Source of the DNA: Rhodoplanes sp963840055
GTDB taxonomy: Bacteria > Pseudomonadota > Alphaproteobacteria > Rhizobiales > Xanthobacteraceae
Direction: 5' to 3'
Length of the DNA: 64,000 nucleotides
Assembly (NCBI GenBank): GCA_963840055.1
Contig: CAWIXM010000045.1
Span: 1-64,000 of the forward strand
In this document: positions 1 through 7,452 of the stretch, in pieces
Position numbering within the stretch: the stretch's first letter is position 1
How the letters are laid out: every line of letters begins with the position of its first letter
Notes under the pieces: model-generated
Told to the model about the DNA's origin: nothing
The model's input: only the letters and a program-made list of their open reading frames with translations
Databases searched by the model: none
Translations under genes and position numbers: made by a program

Positions 1-986
1 CAACAGTGAAGTGCAACGGGCAGATTTCTGGCGCTGAAGAAAATCTCGCGAGGGGTTTGGTAGCCGAGTATCTTTCTGGGGCGAGAGTTGAGTTTGTCCT
101 CGACCCTTTGGACATCGGCATCGGACAAAATAGAGAAGTCGGAACCTTTTGGGAAGTACTGCCTGAAGAGGCCGTTAGTGTGTTCGTTGAGGCCGCGTTC
201 CCACGAGTGATAGGGCTTGGCAAAATAGGATAGTGCCCCCAGCGAGGTTGCGATTTGGGCGTGAGAGGCGAACTCTTTTCCATTGTCGTAAGTGATTGTT
301 TCGATTTGGTCAGCGAGCGGCAAAAGCACGCGTGCGCAGGCCTGCACGACAGAGTCCGCGTTCTTGTCCGGCAGTTTGGCGAGCTTGGTGTATTTGGAGG
401 TTCGCTCGACGTGCGACATGACAACGCCTTTGTGATTGGCGCCGATAATCGTGTCGGCCTCCCAGTCTCCGATGCGGATTTTTGCGGCGACAATAGGAGG
501 CCGCTGATCGATATCGACGCGGTTCGGAATCAGCCCGCGCCCCGAATTCTTGCCCTTGCGCCTGTTGTATTTTTTGCCGCTGTGACGCAAGTGAAGATAC
601 AGCGTGCCCCCGTCTTTCTTGTCTTTCCAGACATGCTGATAGATGCGCTCGTGACTGATAAAGGCGACGCCATCCTTCGCCAGACGCCCGCTGATCTGAT
701 CGGGACTCCACTGCTGTTGCGTCAGTTTTTCTTCGATCAGCTCCACCAAATCTGGCGTTATTTTGCGCGGCTTGTCCGAGGCCTCTTGGCGTCTCTGCGA
801 GGCCTTCTCGTGCGCTTGCTTGAAGCGATAGCCGCGCGCGCCGGTGTTGCGAACAAGCTCGCGGCTGATCGTCGACGGATCGACGCCAATTTGCCGCGCG
901 ATGTGGGCTTGCGAGTGGCCGCTTTGCAAGAGCGCGTAAATCTGGCAGCGTTGTTCGCAGGTCAGATGGAGATAGCCTTCGGGCAT
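1..986 (-). CDS. IS30-family transposase, clipped at its stop codon by the window edge
   Basis: I read 328 codons from ATG at 986 down to base 3; the last two bases (TG) fit a stop codon cut by the window edge. The N-terminal third has a helix-turn-helix (residues about 28-44, ending VDPSTISREL). The catalytic DDE triad is visible as D178 (DWEADTIIG), D234 (TYDNGKEF) and E268 (ERGLNEHTNG followed by FRQYFPK), all standard for IS30 transposases. The enzyme would cut and join the ends of its own element. No internal stop or frameshift is seen, so it is probably functional. The element's inverted repeats could not be defined because the other end is outside the window. Confidence 0.93.
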   Translation of the reverse strand, partial: MPEGYLHLTCEQRCQIYALLQSGHSQAHIARQIGVDPSTISRELVRNTGARGYRFKQAHEKASQRRQEASDKPRKITPDLVELIEEKLTQQQWSPDQISGRLAKDGVAFISHERIYQHVWKDKKDGGTLYLHLRHSGKKYNRRKGKNSGRGLIPNRVDIDQRPPIVAAKIRIGDWEADTIIGANHKGVVMSHVERTSKYTKLAKLPDKNADSVVQACARVLLPLADQIETITYDNGKEFASHAQIATSLGALSYFAKPYHSWERGLNEHTNGLFRQYFPKGSDFSILSDADVQRVEDKLNSRPRKILGYQTPREIFFSARNLPVALHC

Positions 987-1375
987 TTTTCCTCCGTGAG
1001 ATGTGCTGTCCCACGCAAGGATAGTCTTCCATCTGACCGCCAGAAAAACCGGCATACACAACATGGCAAAGTCTGGCGGGAGAAAACGTCGGCCTCAAGG
1101 GTGCTCGCTGCGCTCGCATCGTCTCCGGCGACTAAAGCCCTTGACCCCGACCCTTTCCCCCGCCACTCACTCCGCCATGCCGTCTATGCTGCCCTGTTGC
1201 ACTTCGGATTTGAAACGGCGTAAGTAAAGAATGCCGTGAAATAGCGCTTGACTTCAAAGGCCTCATAAAAGGAGGGACCCGCGCGCGTCGCGGAGCGCCG
1301 TCATGGCTGGCGCAGCGGCGCGCGTGGGAGGTTCCTGTTGACCCACGGGGGCGGCTGGGATGCAGATCCTGCGGT
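987..1375. other. Gap between the IS30 and IS21 genes
   Basis: This 389-bp stretch should hold the upstream end of the IS30 element and the istB-side end of the IS21 element. I see no convincing gene. Notably, I also see no inverted copy of the 23-bp repeat that marks the istA side, so the istB-side end of the IS21 may be lost or too diverged to recognise by eye. Confidence 0.5.
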
Positions 1376-2170
1376 TCATTTCTTGGCTCCTTTTGGTTTG
1401 TCGTCTGCTCCGTTTGTCGCCGCGGGCTCGATCGTTTCGGCGGCTTTGATTTTGCGCATCGACGGGCCGTCGAGTTCGAGCCGATAGGCGTTGTGCACGA
1501 TGCGATCGAGAATGGCGTCGCCGATCGTCGGCTCGCCGATCACTTCATGCCAGATCGGCACGGGGAGTTGGCTGGTGATCAGGACGGAGCCGCGGCCGTG
1601 GCGATCCTCGACGATTTCCATGAGATCGCGGCGCTGGCTGGCGGTGAGGCGATCGGGGCCCCAATCATCGAGGATGAGGAGATCGACCTTGACCAGCATG
1701 CGGAACAGCCGCGTGAACCGACCGTCGCCGTGAGCGAGTTCGAGGTCGGCGAACAGGCGCGGCGCGCGGGCGTAGTAGACGGCGTAACCGTCGCGGCAGG
1801 CTTTATGCGCCAAGGCGCAGGACAGCCAGGACTTGCCCACGCCGCACGGGCCGGTGACCAGCAGGCTGCGGCGCTCGGCGATCCAGCGGCTGGTCGCCAG
1901 TTGTTGGAACAGCGCCTTGTCGAGCCGCCGCGGCGTTCGGAAGTCGACGTCCTCGACGGCGGCGTGGCTGTGACGCAGCCGGGCGGCGCGCAGGCGGGAT
2001 TGGAAGCGCTTGGTGTTGCGGTTGGCCGCTTCGCGGTCGAGCAGCAGCGCCAGCCATTCGGGGTGCGCGAGATTACGGCTCTCCTCTTGCGCCTCGAGTT
2101 CGAGGAAGGCTTGCGCCATGCCGTCGAGCTTGAGCGCTCTGAGCTGATCAAGGGTGGGATGGATGAGCAT
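1376..2170 (-). CDS. istB: IS21 helper ATPase IstB
   Basis: A 264-residue AAA+ ATPase of the DnaC/IstB type. Walker A is GPCGVGKS at residues 107-114 and Walker B is LLILDDWG at 164-171. IstB assembles on DNA and directs IstA to target sites during IS21 transposition. It follows istA with a 10-bp gap, the usual IS21 arrangement, so the two are co-transcribed. Length and motifs are intact. The C-terminus ends in a lysine/alanine-rich tail (TNGADDKPKGAKK) that probably lies outside the AAA+ fold. Confidence 0.95.
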   Translation of the reverse strand: MLIHPTLDQLRALKLDGMAQAFLELEAQEESRNLAHPEWLALLLDREAANRNTKRFQSRLRAARLRHSHAAVEDVDFRTPRRLDKALFQQLATSRWIAERRSLLVTGPCGVGKSWLSCALAHKACRDGYAVYYARAPRLFADLELAHGDGRFTRLFRMLVKVDLLILDDWGPDRLTASQRRDLMEIVEDRHGRGSVLITSQLPVPIWHEVIGEPTIGDAILDRIVHNAYRLELDGPSMRKIKAAETIEPAATNGADDKPKGAKK

Positions 2171-2180
2171 CTGTCGTCTC

Positions 2181-3716
2181 CTAATTGAAGTAGGCGGGTC
2201 CGCGGATATTGTCGTGCGCGATCGACGGCCCGTCCGCGGGCATGGCAGGCCGTCGACGATCGAGATTGTTCTTCAGAATCGAATGGACCGAGCTGTAGGA
2301 GCGCGCGCCGATGTCGATGGCGCGGCGACAGGCAGCTTCGAGGCGCGCATGGCCGTAGGTCTTGGCGAGCCGCAGGATGCCGATGCAGGCGCGGAAACCT
2401 TGCTCGGGGTGCGCCCGCTCCCGCAGGATGATCTCGACCAGCGCCGCGGCGTTTGGCCCGATCTCGCCGGCCTGCCGCCGGAGGCGCTCCGGCGTCCAGT
2501 CGGCGTAACGCCGGTGGCTCGACGGCATGTGCTCGCGCACCGTCGTGTGCTTGCGATTTGCGGACGCGCGCACATGCGCCGCAACCCGTTTGCCGCGATG
2601 GAACAGTTCGACCGTGCGCGCGGTGACGCGCGCCCAGACCTTCTCGCGGAGCAGGCCATGGGGCGCCGAGTAGTAGTGCTTCTCGATCTCGACATGGTAG
2701 TCGAGCCCCACCCTGCATTCCTTCCACGCGGCAAAGACGTAGGGCTCCGCCGGCAGCGGTTTGAGCGCCGGGCGGTCCAACTTCTCGAAGAGCGTGCGTC
2801 GGCTCGCCCCGAGATGCCGCGACATGCGGTCATTGAGCTGCGCGACCAGTTCGGCGATGGCGGCGTTCAACGCCGTCAACGAGAAGAAACGCCGATTGCG
2901 CAGCTTCGCGATGATGAAGCGCGTCGCCACTTGAACGGCGGCTTCGACCTTCGCCTTGTCGCGCGGCTTGTACGGCCGTGCCGGCACGATGGCGGTGTTG
3001 TAATGGGCCGCCATCTCGGCGTAGGTGCGGTTGACCGCCGGTTCGTAGAAGCAGGCCTTGGCGACGCCCGACTTCAGATTGTCGGAGACCACCATCGCCG
3101 TGACGCCGCCGATGAAAGCGAAGGCGCGCGTGTGCGAGCCGATCCAGTCGGTCAGGCCCTGCGTCCACGTGGCCTCGGCATAGGTGTAGTTCGAGGCGCC
3201 GAGCGCCGCGACGAACAATTGCGCCGGCATCGCCTCGCCGGTCGATCCGTCGATCACATCGAGCGTCGTGCCAGCGTAGTCCACGAAAAGGCGCTCGCCG
3301 GCGACGTGCGTCTGTCGCATGGTCGGCGACAGCCGCGCCTCCCAGCCGCGGTAAAGATCGCAGAACCTGCTATAGCCGTAGCCGTCGGGGTGCGTCGCGC
3401 GATGCTCCTCCCACAGCAGCTGCAGCGTCACCCCCGGCCGCCGCAGTTCGCGATGGATCGCAGCCCAGTTCGGCCGCGGCCGCGACTCCTTGGCCGCAAT
3501 CGCGGACGGCGGATAGAGCCGGAGCTCCAACGTCTCGTCCGTCAGGCCTTCAGGCAGCGGCCAGAAGACACCAGCGCGCCCCGCCCGCCGGAGACAGTCC
3601 CCAGCGGCAGTCGCGCTCATCCCGAGGCTGGCGGCGATCTTGCGTTTGGACAGGCCGGCGGCCGACAGCCTCAGCACGTCGCGAATTTTGCGCATGGGTA
3701 ATCTCGCTCCAGGCAT
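2181..3716 (-). CDS. istA: IS21 transposase IstA
   Basis: A 511-residue transposase with an N-terminal helix-turn-helix (about residues 10-50) and an rve-type DDE integrase core: D146 (LFVDYAG), D212 (VVSDNLKSG) and E258 (KPRDKAKVEAAV). A C-terminal Mu-type domain follows. It cuts and joins IS21 ends, with IstB as the target-selection partner. The reading frame is uninterrupted and of normal length, so the pair looks competent. Upstream lie four 23-bp repeats that would be its binding sites. Confidence 0.96.
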   Translation of the reverse strand: MPGARLPMRKIRDVLRLSAAGLSKRKIAASLGMSATAAGDCLRRAGRAGVFWPLPEGLTDETLELRLYPPSAIAAKESRPRPNWAAIHRELRRPGVTLQLLWEEHRATHPDGYGYSRFCDLYRGWEARLSPTMRQTHVAGERLFVDYAGTTLDVIDGSTGEAMPAQLFVAALGASNYTYAEATWTQGLTDWIGSHTRAFAFIGGVTAMVVSDNLKSGVAKACFYEPAVNRTYAEMAAHYNTAIVPARPYKPRDKAKVEAAVQVATRFIIAKLRNRRFFSLTALNAAIAELVAQLNDRMSRHLGASRRTLFEKLDRPALKPLPAEPYVFAAWKECRVGLDYHVEIEKHYYSAPHGLLREKVWARVTARTVELFHRGKRVAAHVRASANRKHTTVREHMPSSHRRYADWTPERLRRQAGEIGPNAAALVEIILRERAHPEQGFRACIGILRLAKTYGHARLEAACRRAIDIGARSYSSVHSILKNNLDRRRPAMPADGPSIAHDNIRGPAYFN

Positions 3717-3795
3717 GCCTCGCTCCTTGTCGAAAGGAGCGAAGCCATGCCGATTCGCAGATCACCCAACGACGCCCGTCATCCCGTCCACAGGC

Positions 3796-3875
3796 TGGTC
3801 GCGATCCCCCGTAACAGGTGGTCGCGATCAATCGGAACGCCTGGTCGCGATCAATCGGAATGGCTGGTCGCGATC
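3796..3875. repeat. Four 23-bp-period direct repeats, IS21 terminal binding sites
   Basis: The 11-mer TGGTCGCGATC occurs at 3796-3806, 3819-3829, 3842-3852 and 3865-3875, each start exactly 23 bp after the last. The second and third copies extend to TGGTCGCGATCAATCGGAA. The spacing is about two helical turns, which would put bound IstA subunits on one face of the DNA. Too short and too regular to be CRISPR. Confidence 0.85.
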
Positions 3876-4345
3876 ACCCGGTGCGCGCAGCGCCCGCCAT
3901 TGGCGGGTCTACCGCAGCGCAAGCAGATGCGTTCACAACAGTCAAACCCAACTTCGAAGGTTTGGTTACTTAACAAGATCGAAAACCCCGTGGATGCTGG
4001 GGTTTTTTGAGAGGAGTCCGATTTGTGGTGCTAAAGATTTCTGGGCGTCGGGACTCGAGATCGCCTTGTCCCAACGAAGGAATTGTGATTCCGTCAGCAA
4101 CCACGGTGGCGCTCTTCCGATTCCCCTGTCAACGACATCGGCGCGCAAACCGGCATTTCCCGCCAGATCACTCCACACATTCTTTTGCACCACAGATGCA
4201 CGGGTGTGGTGCCTAAAACTCCAGACGATCGTTAACGCGCTGATTTTGCGAGCTATTTAATTTAAAAGTGCAGAAGTTGGGTCAAAGCGCAGTGTAATTG
4301 AGGACGCTACCCCCCGCCGGGAGCGCTCAGTCGTTGATTAAAACG
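3876..4345. other. Gap between the IS21 and the DUF429 gene
   Basis: About 470 bp. It contains a terminator-like hairpin at 3982-4008. The rest has no gene I can support; it is more AT-rich than the surrounding core near 4180-4300, consistent with transferred or decayed DNA. Confidence 0.5.
3982..4008 (+). terminator. Rho-independent terminator-like hairpin
   Basis: An 8-bp stem AAAACCCC/GGGGTTTT around a 9-base loop, followed by further T residues. No intact gene lies just upstream on this strand, so it may be the relic of a unit interrupted by the IS21. Confidence 0.6.
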
Positions 4346-5122
4346 ATGTCTACGATTTCCGTTTTCGTCGGCATCGACGTTGCCTGCGCAATCAACAAAA
4401 GGCTGCCGATTTGCGTCGTGTCGACCGGTCCGAAACTGATGCCTTTGGCGATCCCAGGTTTGCTCGCGCGGCATATACCGCGTGGCCTCGGCAACAAGGA
4501 GATCGTTGCGGCTGAGCCCTTCCGGGAAGCAACGCGCGGCGTGGTAAGCGCGATCGTTCACATCGCAAACCAAATGGCTTGGAACGTGGAGAGGATTGCC
4601 GTCGACGCTCCGGCCGCACCGCCTGGTTCAGGCTCCCGAGCATCGGAGAATGAACTCGGGCGCCTGGGGCTTTCCTCTTTTCGTACTCCCGCTGTGCCCA
4701 ACTGGAAAACCATACGCGAGAAATGCGCGGATCATTTGAGCTGCGGCGGCAGCGTGGCGACCCTTCCGCACGCCAACAAAATCTGGATGCTCTTCGGCTT
4801 CGAACTATTTGCGCGCCTGAGAAGCGAACTCGGGGCCGAAGTCATTGAGGTATACCCGTTCGCCATCATCCGCAAATTGCTGCCAGCGTGCGCGCACAAG
4901 ACCACCGAAACTGGCTACCGAGATCAACTTGCTGCGGTCGCAGCGCGGACAGGATGGGAAGCGCGCGAGTTGGAGGCAGCACTTAAACGGACGGTCCCAG
5001 GAACCCGGCATGACCGGCTGGATGCGTTCATGGCGGCATGGATCGCCAGCCTGCCGCCGGAACAGCGGCGTGCGCATGGGGACCCGACGAACGACAACGA
5101 TGCTATCTGGGTGCCGCGTTGA
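4346..5122 (+). CDS. DUF429 family protein (predicted RNase H-like nuclease)
   Basis: A 258-residue protein starting at ATG 4346; an upstream TTG at 4298 is in frame but adds 16 residues before the natural fold start. The N-terminus FVGIDVACAINK carries the acidic residue of the RNase H-like first strand, and the middle has VIEVYPFAIIRKLLP and a C-terminal HDRLDAFMAAWIA, matching the DUF429 pattern (E-Y-P and D-A-A-W-A). Family members are predicted nucleases; substrate and role are unknown. It sits alone between an IS21 and tRNA-Val, in DNA that looks transferred, so a mobile-element or defence role is possible but unproven. Confidence 0.75.
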   Translation: MSTISVFVGIDVACAINKRLPICVVSTGPKLMPLAIPGLLARHIPRGLGNKEIVAAEPFREATRGVVSAIVHIANQMAWNVERIAVDAPAAPPGSGSRASENELGRLGLSSFRTPAVPNWKTIREKCADHLSCGGSVATLPHANKIWMLFGFELFARLRSELGAEVIEVYPFAIIRKLLPACAHKTTETGYRDQLAAVAARTGWEARELEAALKRTVPGTRHDRLDAFMAAWIASLPPEQRRAHGDPTNDNDAIWVPR

Positions 5123-5294
5123 ACGCGGGCGCCTTGCATGACGTTCAACGTCGCCATTCCCGCCGCGCGGCCCCTTCAGAATTGGGCATTACGAACACTG
5201 TCAGGAGCTGAGAAAGGTAGGCATTATGCTTACCTGGCGCTTACCCGCCCGTATACTCCGGTCCACGGCTTGGTGACTAACTCATTGAAATTAA

Positions 5295-5369
5295 TGGTGG
5301 GCGCGACAGGGATCGAACCTGTGACCCCTACCATGTCAAGGTAGTGCTCTTCCGCTGAGCTACGCGCCC
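5295..5369 (-). tRNA. tRNA-Val (anticodon GAC)
   Basis: Read on the minus strand, the acceptor arms GGGCGCG/CGCGCCC pair, the D arm AGCTC...GAGC is present, the anticodon stem CTACC/GGTAG encloses loop TTGACAT with anticodon GAC, and the T arm holds GGTTCGATCC. Discriminator A and CCA are encoded at 5298-5295. The 3' end faces the mobile region at 1-5122. Confidence 0.97.
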
Positions 5370-5908
5370 GCAAGGCTCTCATCCTATATCGCGCCGGGTC
5401 GCGCCCCCGCAAGCGCCTGCGCGCCCCTGCCCCTGCCTCGCCTTTGGCCGCGGGCCGACAGCCCCTCCCGCCCTCCGGGAAGCGAACGGAGCTAAAAGGT
5501 AGATGGGCCGAGGTGCAACCTCTCCCTCCGTCATCGCGCGCGGAAGCGGGCGATCCAGTAAACACAAACGCTATTAGCGGTTACTGGATGGCGGTCCTCC
5601 GCTGCCGGCACGTTACGTCGTCGCGCTCCGCGAAAGCGGAGCATCCAGTCTTCGACCGGGCTTGCGTCGAATTGACCGCCTTTGGTGAGTACTGGATCAT
5701 CCGCTTGCGCGGATGATGACGGGATTCGGGGTTGGCCGAACGCATGTCCGGGACCCGCGCCATAGGGATACGCCCGTCCTTGCCGCGTGTAGTGGAACGA
5801 TCCAGCCCTCGATGCGGCGGGTCGCCTTCAGACGCCGGCCGGCATCCGGCAGATGCCAGAACGCTCGCGTCGAAGCCGGGAGAAGCTTGCATCGAGGCGC
5901 GGAAATCC
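5370..5908. other. Intergenic region between tRNA-Val and cpdR
   Basis: About 540 bp without a supportable gene. The first part (to about 5540) is C-rich and holds the tRNA promoter on the minus strand. The rest is occupied by the palindrome cluster at 5553-5717 and then about 190 bp in which I see nothing further. Confidence 0.6.
5553..5717. repeat. Cluster of intergenic palindromes
   Basis: Three hairpins in 165 bp. (1) 5553-5589: outer arms ATCCAGTAA/TTACTGGAT enclosing a short inner hairpin around CGCTATTAGCG. (2) 5625-5642: GCTCCGC-GAAA-GCGGAGC, a 7-bp stem with a GNRA loop. (3) 5696-5717: ATCATCCGC-TTGC-GCGGATGAT, a 9-bp stem. The words ATCCAG or CTGGAT recur beside the hairpins (5553, 5584, 5643, 5692), as expected of a composite REP-like element. 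Confidence 0.75.
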
Positions 5909-6271
5909 TCAGGCCGCATCCAGCATCTTCTGCACTTCGTTGACGAGTTCGCGCAGATGGAACGGCTTGGACAGAACCTTGGCGTGCTTCGGCGCCGTGG
6001 AGTCCGGGTTGAGCGCGACGGCGGCGAACCCGGTGATGAACATAATCTTAATGTCGGGGTCGAGTTCGGAGGCGCGCCGGGCCAGCTCGATGCCGTCCAT
6101 TTCCGGCATGACGATATCAGTAAGGAGCAGCTCGAAGGGCTCTTCCCGCAATCGGTGGTAGGCGGAGAGGCCGTTGTCGTAGGACATGACCTCGAAGCCC
6201 GCGGTCTGCAGCGCTTTCACCAGAAACCGCCGCATGTCATTATCGTCTTCGGCTAAAAGGATCTTCGACAT
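5909..6271 (-). CDS. cpdR: CpdR, single-domain response regulator controlling ClpXP
   Basis: A 120-residue stand-alone receiver domain from ATG 6271 (MSKILLAEDD); the frame is open further upstream but that part is not receiver-like. Acidic pair D9/D10, phosphoacceptor D52 (TDIVMPEMDG), T80 and K102 are all present. In Caulobacter, unphosphorylated CpdR primes ClpXP and takes it to the pole; phosphorylation by the CckA-ChpT relay switches this off. The C-terminus ends in Ala-Ala, as in CpdR proteins that are themselves ClpXP substrates. Family assignment is strong; the pathway is inferred from relatives. The partner factor RcdA is also in this window (47394-47918). Confidence 0.88.
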   Translation of the reverse strand: MSKILLAEDDNDMRRFLVKALQTAGFEVMSYDNGLSAYHRLREEPFELLLTDIVMPEMDGIELARRASELDPDIKIMFITGFAAVALNPDSTAPKHAKVLSKPFHLRELVNEVQKMLDAA

Positions 6272-6498
6272 GATGCGCACCGACTGCACGGGCACCGGAT
6301 CGCGGCTGATCGCCTCGCTGCCGCCCGACCTCCAATTCAGCATCCCATAAGCCGTATCCCTGGTAAACACCGAGTGAACCCCGGACCCGATCTTGGCAGA
6401 AACCCGTTCCTATCGGACAATGACGCGGTCCGCCGTGTCCGACCTGCAACGCCCGCACCCGCCCGCGCCGTAATGAGACGAGACTGCGCCAGCCACCC

Positions 6499-7386
6499 AT
6501 GACCGACCTTTCCGACGAGCTTGACCCGCCTTTTGATGTGCTGGAGCCCGTCGAGTGGCGCGCGCCCATTGTCTTCAACTCGCCTCACAGCGGACATGTC
6601 TATCCCCGCGCCTTCCGCGCCGCGACCCGCCTCGACCTTGCGACGCTGCGGCGCTCGGAGGACTCCTTCGTGGACGAGCTGTTAGCCGGCGTGGTGCGGC
6701 GCGGGCATCCGCTCATGCGTGCGCATTTCCCCCGCTGCTTCGTCGACGTGAACCGGGAGCCTTACGAACTCGACCCGCGCATGTTCGACGGGCGGCTTCC
6801 ATCCTACGCCAACACCCGCTCGATGCGGGTGGCGGGCGGACTGGGAACGATCGCGCGGGTGGTCGGCGACGCGCAGGAAATCTACGACGGCCGCATCCCG
6901 GTCGAGGACGCGCTGCAGCGCATCGAAAGCCTGTACAAGCCGTACCATCGCGCATTGCGGCGGCTATTGACGCGCATTCAGCGCGAGTTCGGCTCCGCCG
7001 TGCTGGTCGACTGCCATTCGATGCCGTCGAGCACCGGCTCTAAGGATGAGCGTCCCCGCGCCGACGTGGTCATCGGCGACCGCTACGGCACAAGCTGCTT
7101 CCCCATCGTCTCAGAAACAATCGAAAGCACGTTGCGCAGCCTCGGCTACGCGGTCAGCCGCAACAAGCCGTACGCCGGCGGTTTCATTACCGAGCACTAT
7201 GGCAATCCGACCGCCGGCTTGCATTCGGTCCAGTTCGAATTGAACCGCGCCCTTTACATGGACGAGCGTCGCCACGCGCCGTCCAAATCGTTCATCCAGG
7301 TCGCGGCCGACCTCGAGATCGTCGCCGATCGCCTCGCCGCCATCCCCTGGGAGGACTTGCGCCCCTACCGCGCCGCCGCCGAGTAG
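6499..7386 (+). CDS. N-formylglutamate amidohydrolase family protein
   Basis: A 295-residue zinc-dependent hydrolase of the FGase family. Conserved features are NSPHSG (residues 29-34), FPRCFVDVNREPYELDPRMF, VLVDCHSMPS and the C-terminal LHSVQFELNRALYM. The family hydrolyses N-formyl-L-glutamate at the end of one histidine breakdown route, but no hut genes are next to it, so the real substrate may be another N-formyl or N-acyl amino acid. It is transcribed away from cpdR across a 227-bp divergent spacer. Confidence 0.9.
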   Translation: MTDLSDELDPPFDVLEPVEWRAPIVFNSPHSGHVYPRAFRAATRLDLATLRRSEDSFVDELLAGVVRRGHPLMRAHFPRCFVDVNREPYELDPRMFDGRLPSYANTRSMRVAGGLGTIARVVGDAQEIYDGRIPVEDALQRIESLYKPYHRALRRLLTRIQREFGSAVLVDCHSMPSSTGSKDERPRADVVIGDRYGTSCFPIVSETIESTLRSLGYAVSRNKPYAGGFITEHYGNPTAGLHSVQFELNRALYMDERRHAPSKSFIQVAADLEIVADRLAAIPWEDLRPYRAAAE

Positions 7387-7452
7387 GTTGCAAGCATCGC
7401 TGCGTGTCGGCCTTCGGTGGATTCGGCATCCCCACCGGGGAGAGGTGAATTT

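Larger units (their letters stand above)
1376..3875 (-). mobile_element. IS21-family insertion sequence (istA, istB and istA-side terminal repeats)
   Basis: Two genes in istA-istB order, 10 bp apart, are preceded by four direct repeats of an 11-bp core (TGGTCGCGATC) at an exact 23-bp period, positions 3796-3875. Repeated sequences at the ends are typical of IS21 elements and act as transposase binding sites. The istA-side boundary is near 3875. The opposite boundary lies downstream of 1376 but was not found, so the stated end is the istB stop. Confidence 0.85.

Noticed and set aside
310..1119. Long minus-strand frame over the IS30 transposase
   Set aside because: It is a shadow of the true transposase frame, which carries the DDE motifs.
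3796..3875. Regular 23-bp repeats that could look like a CRISPR array
   Set aside because: The spacers are 12 bp and partly alike, there are no cas genes, and the repeats sit exactly at the end of an IS21.
5138..5344. Open frame crossing tRNA-Val
   Set aside because: Its C-terminus is the translation of the tRNA antisense strand, a common false gene.
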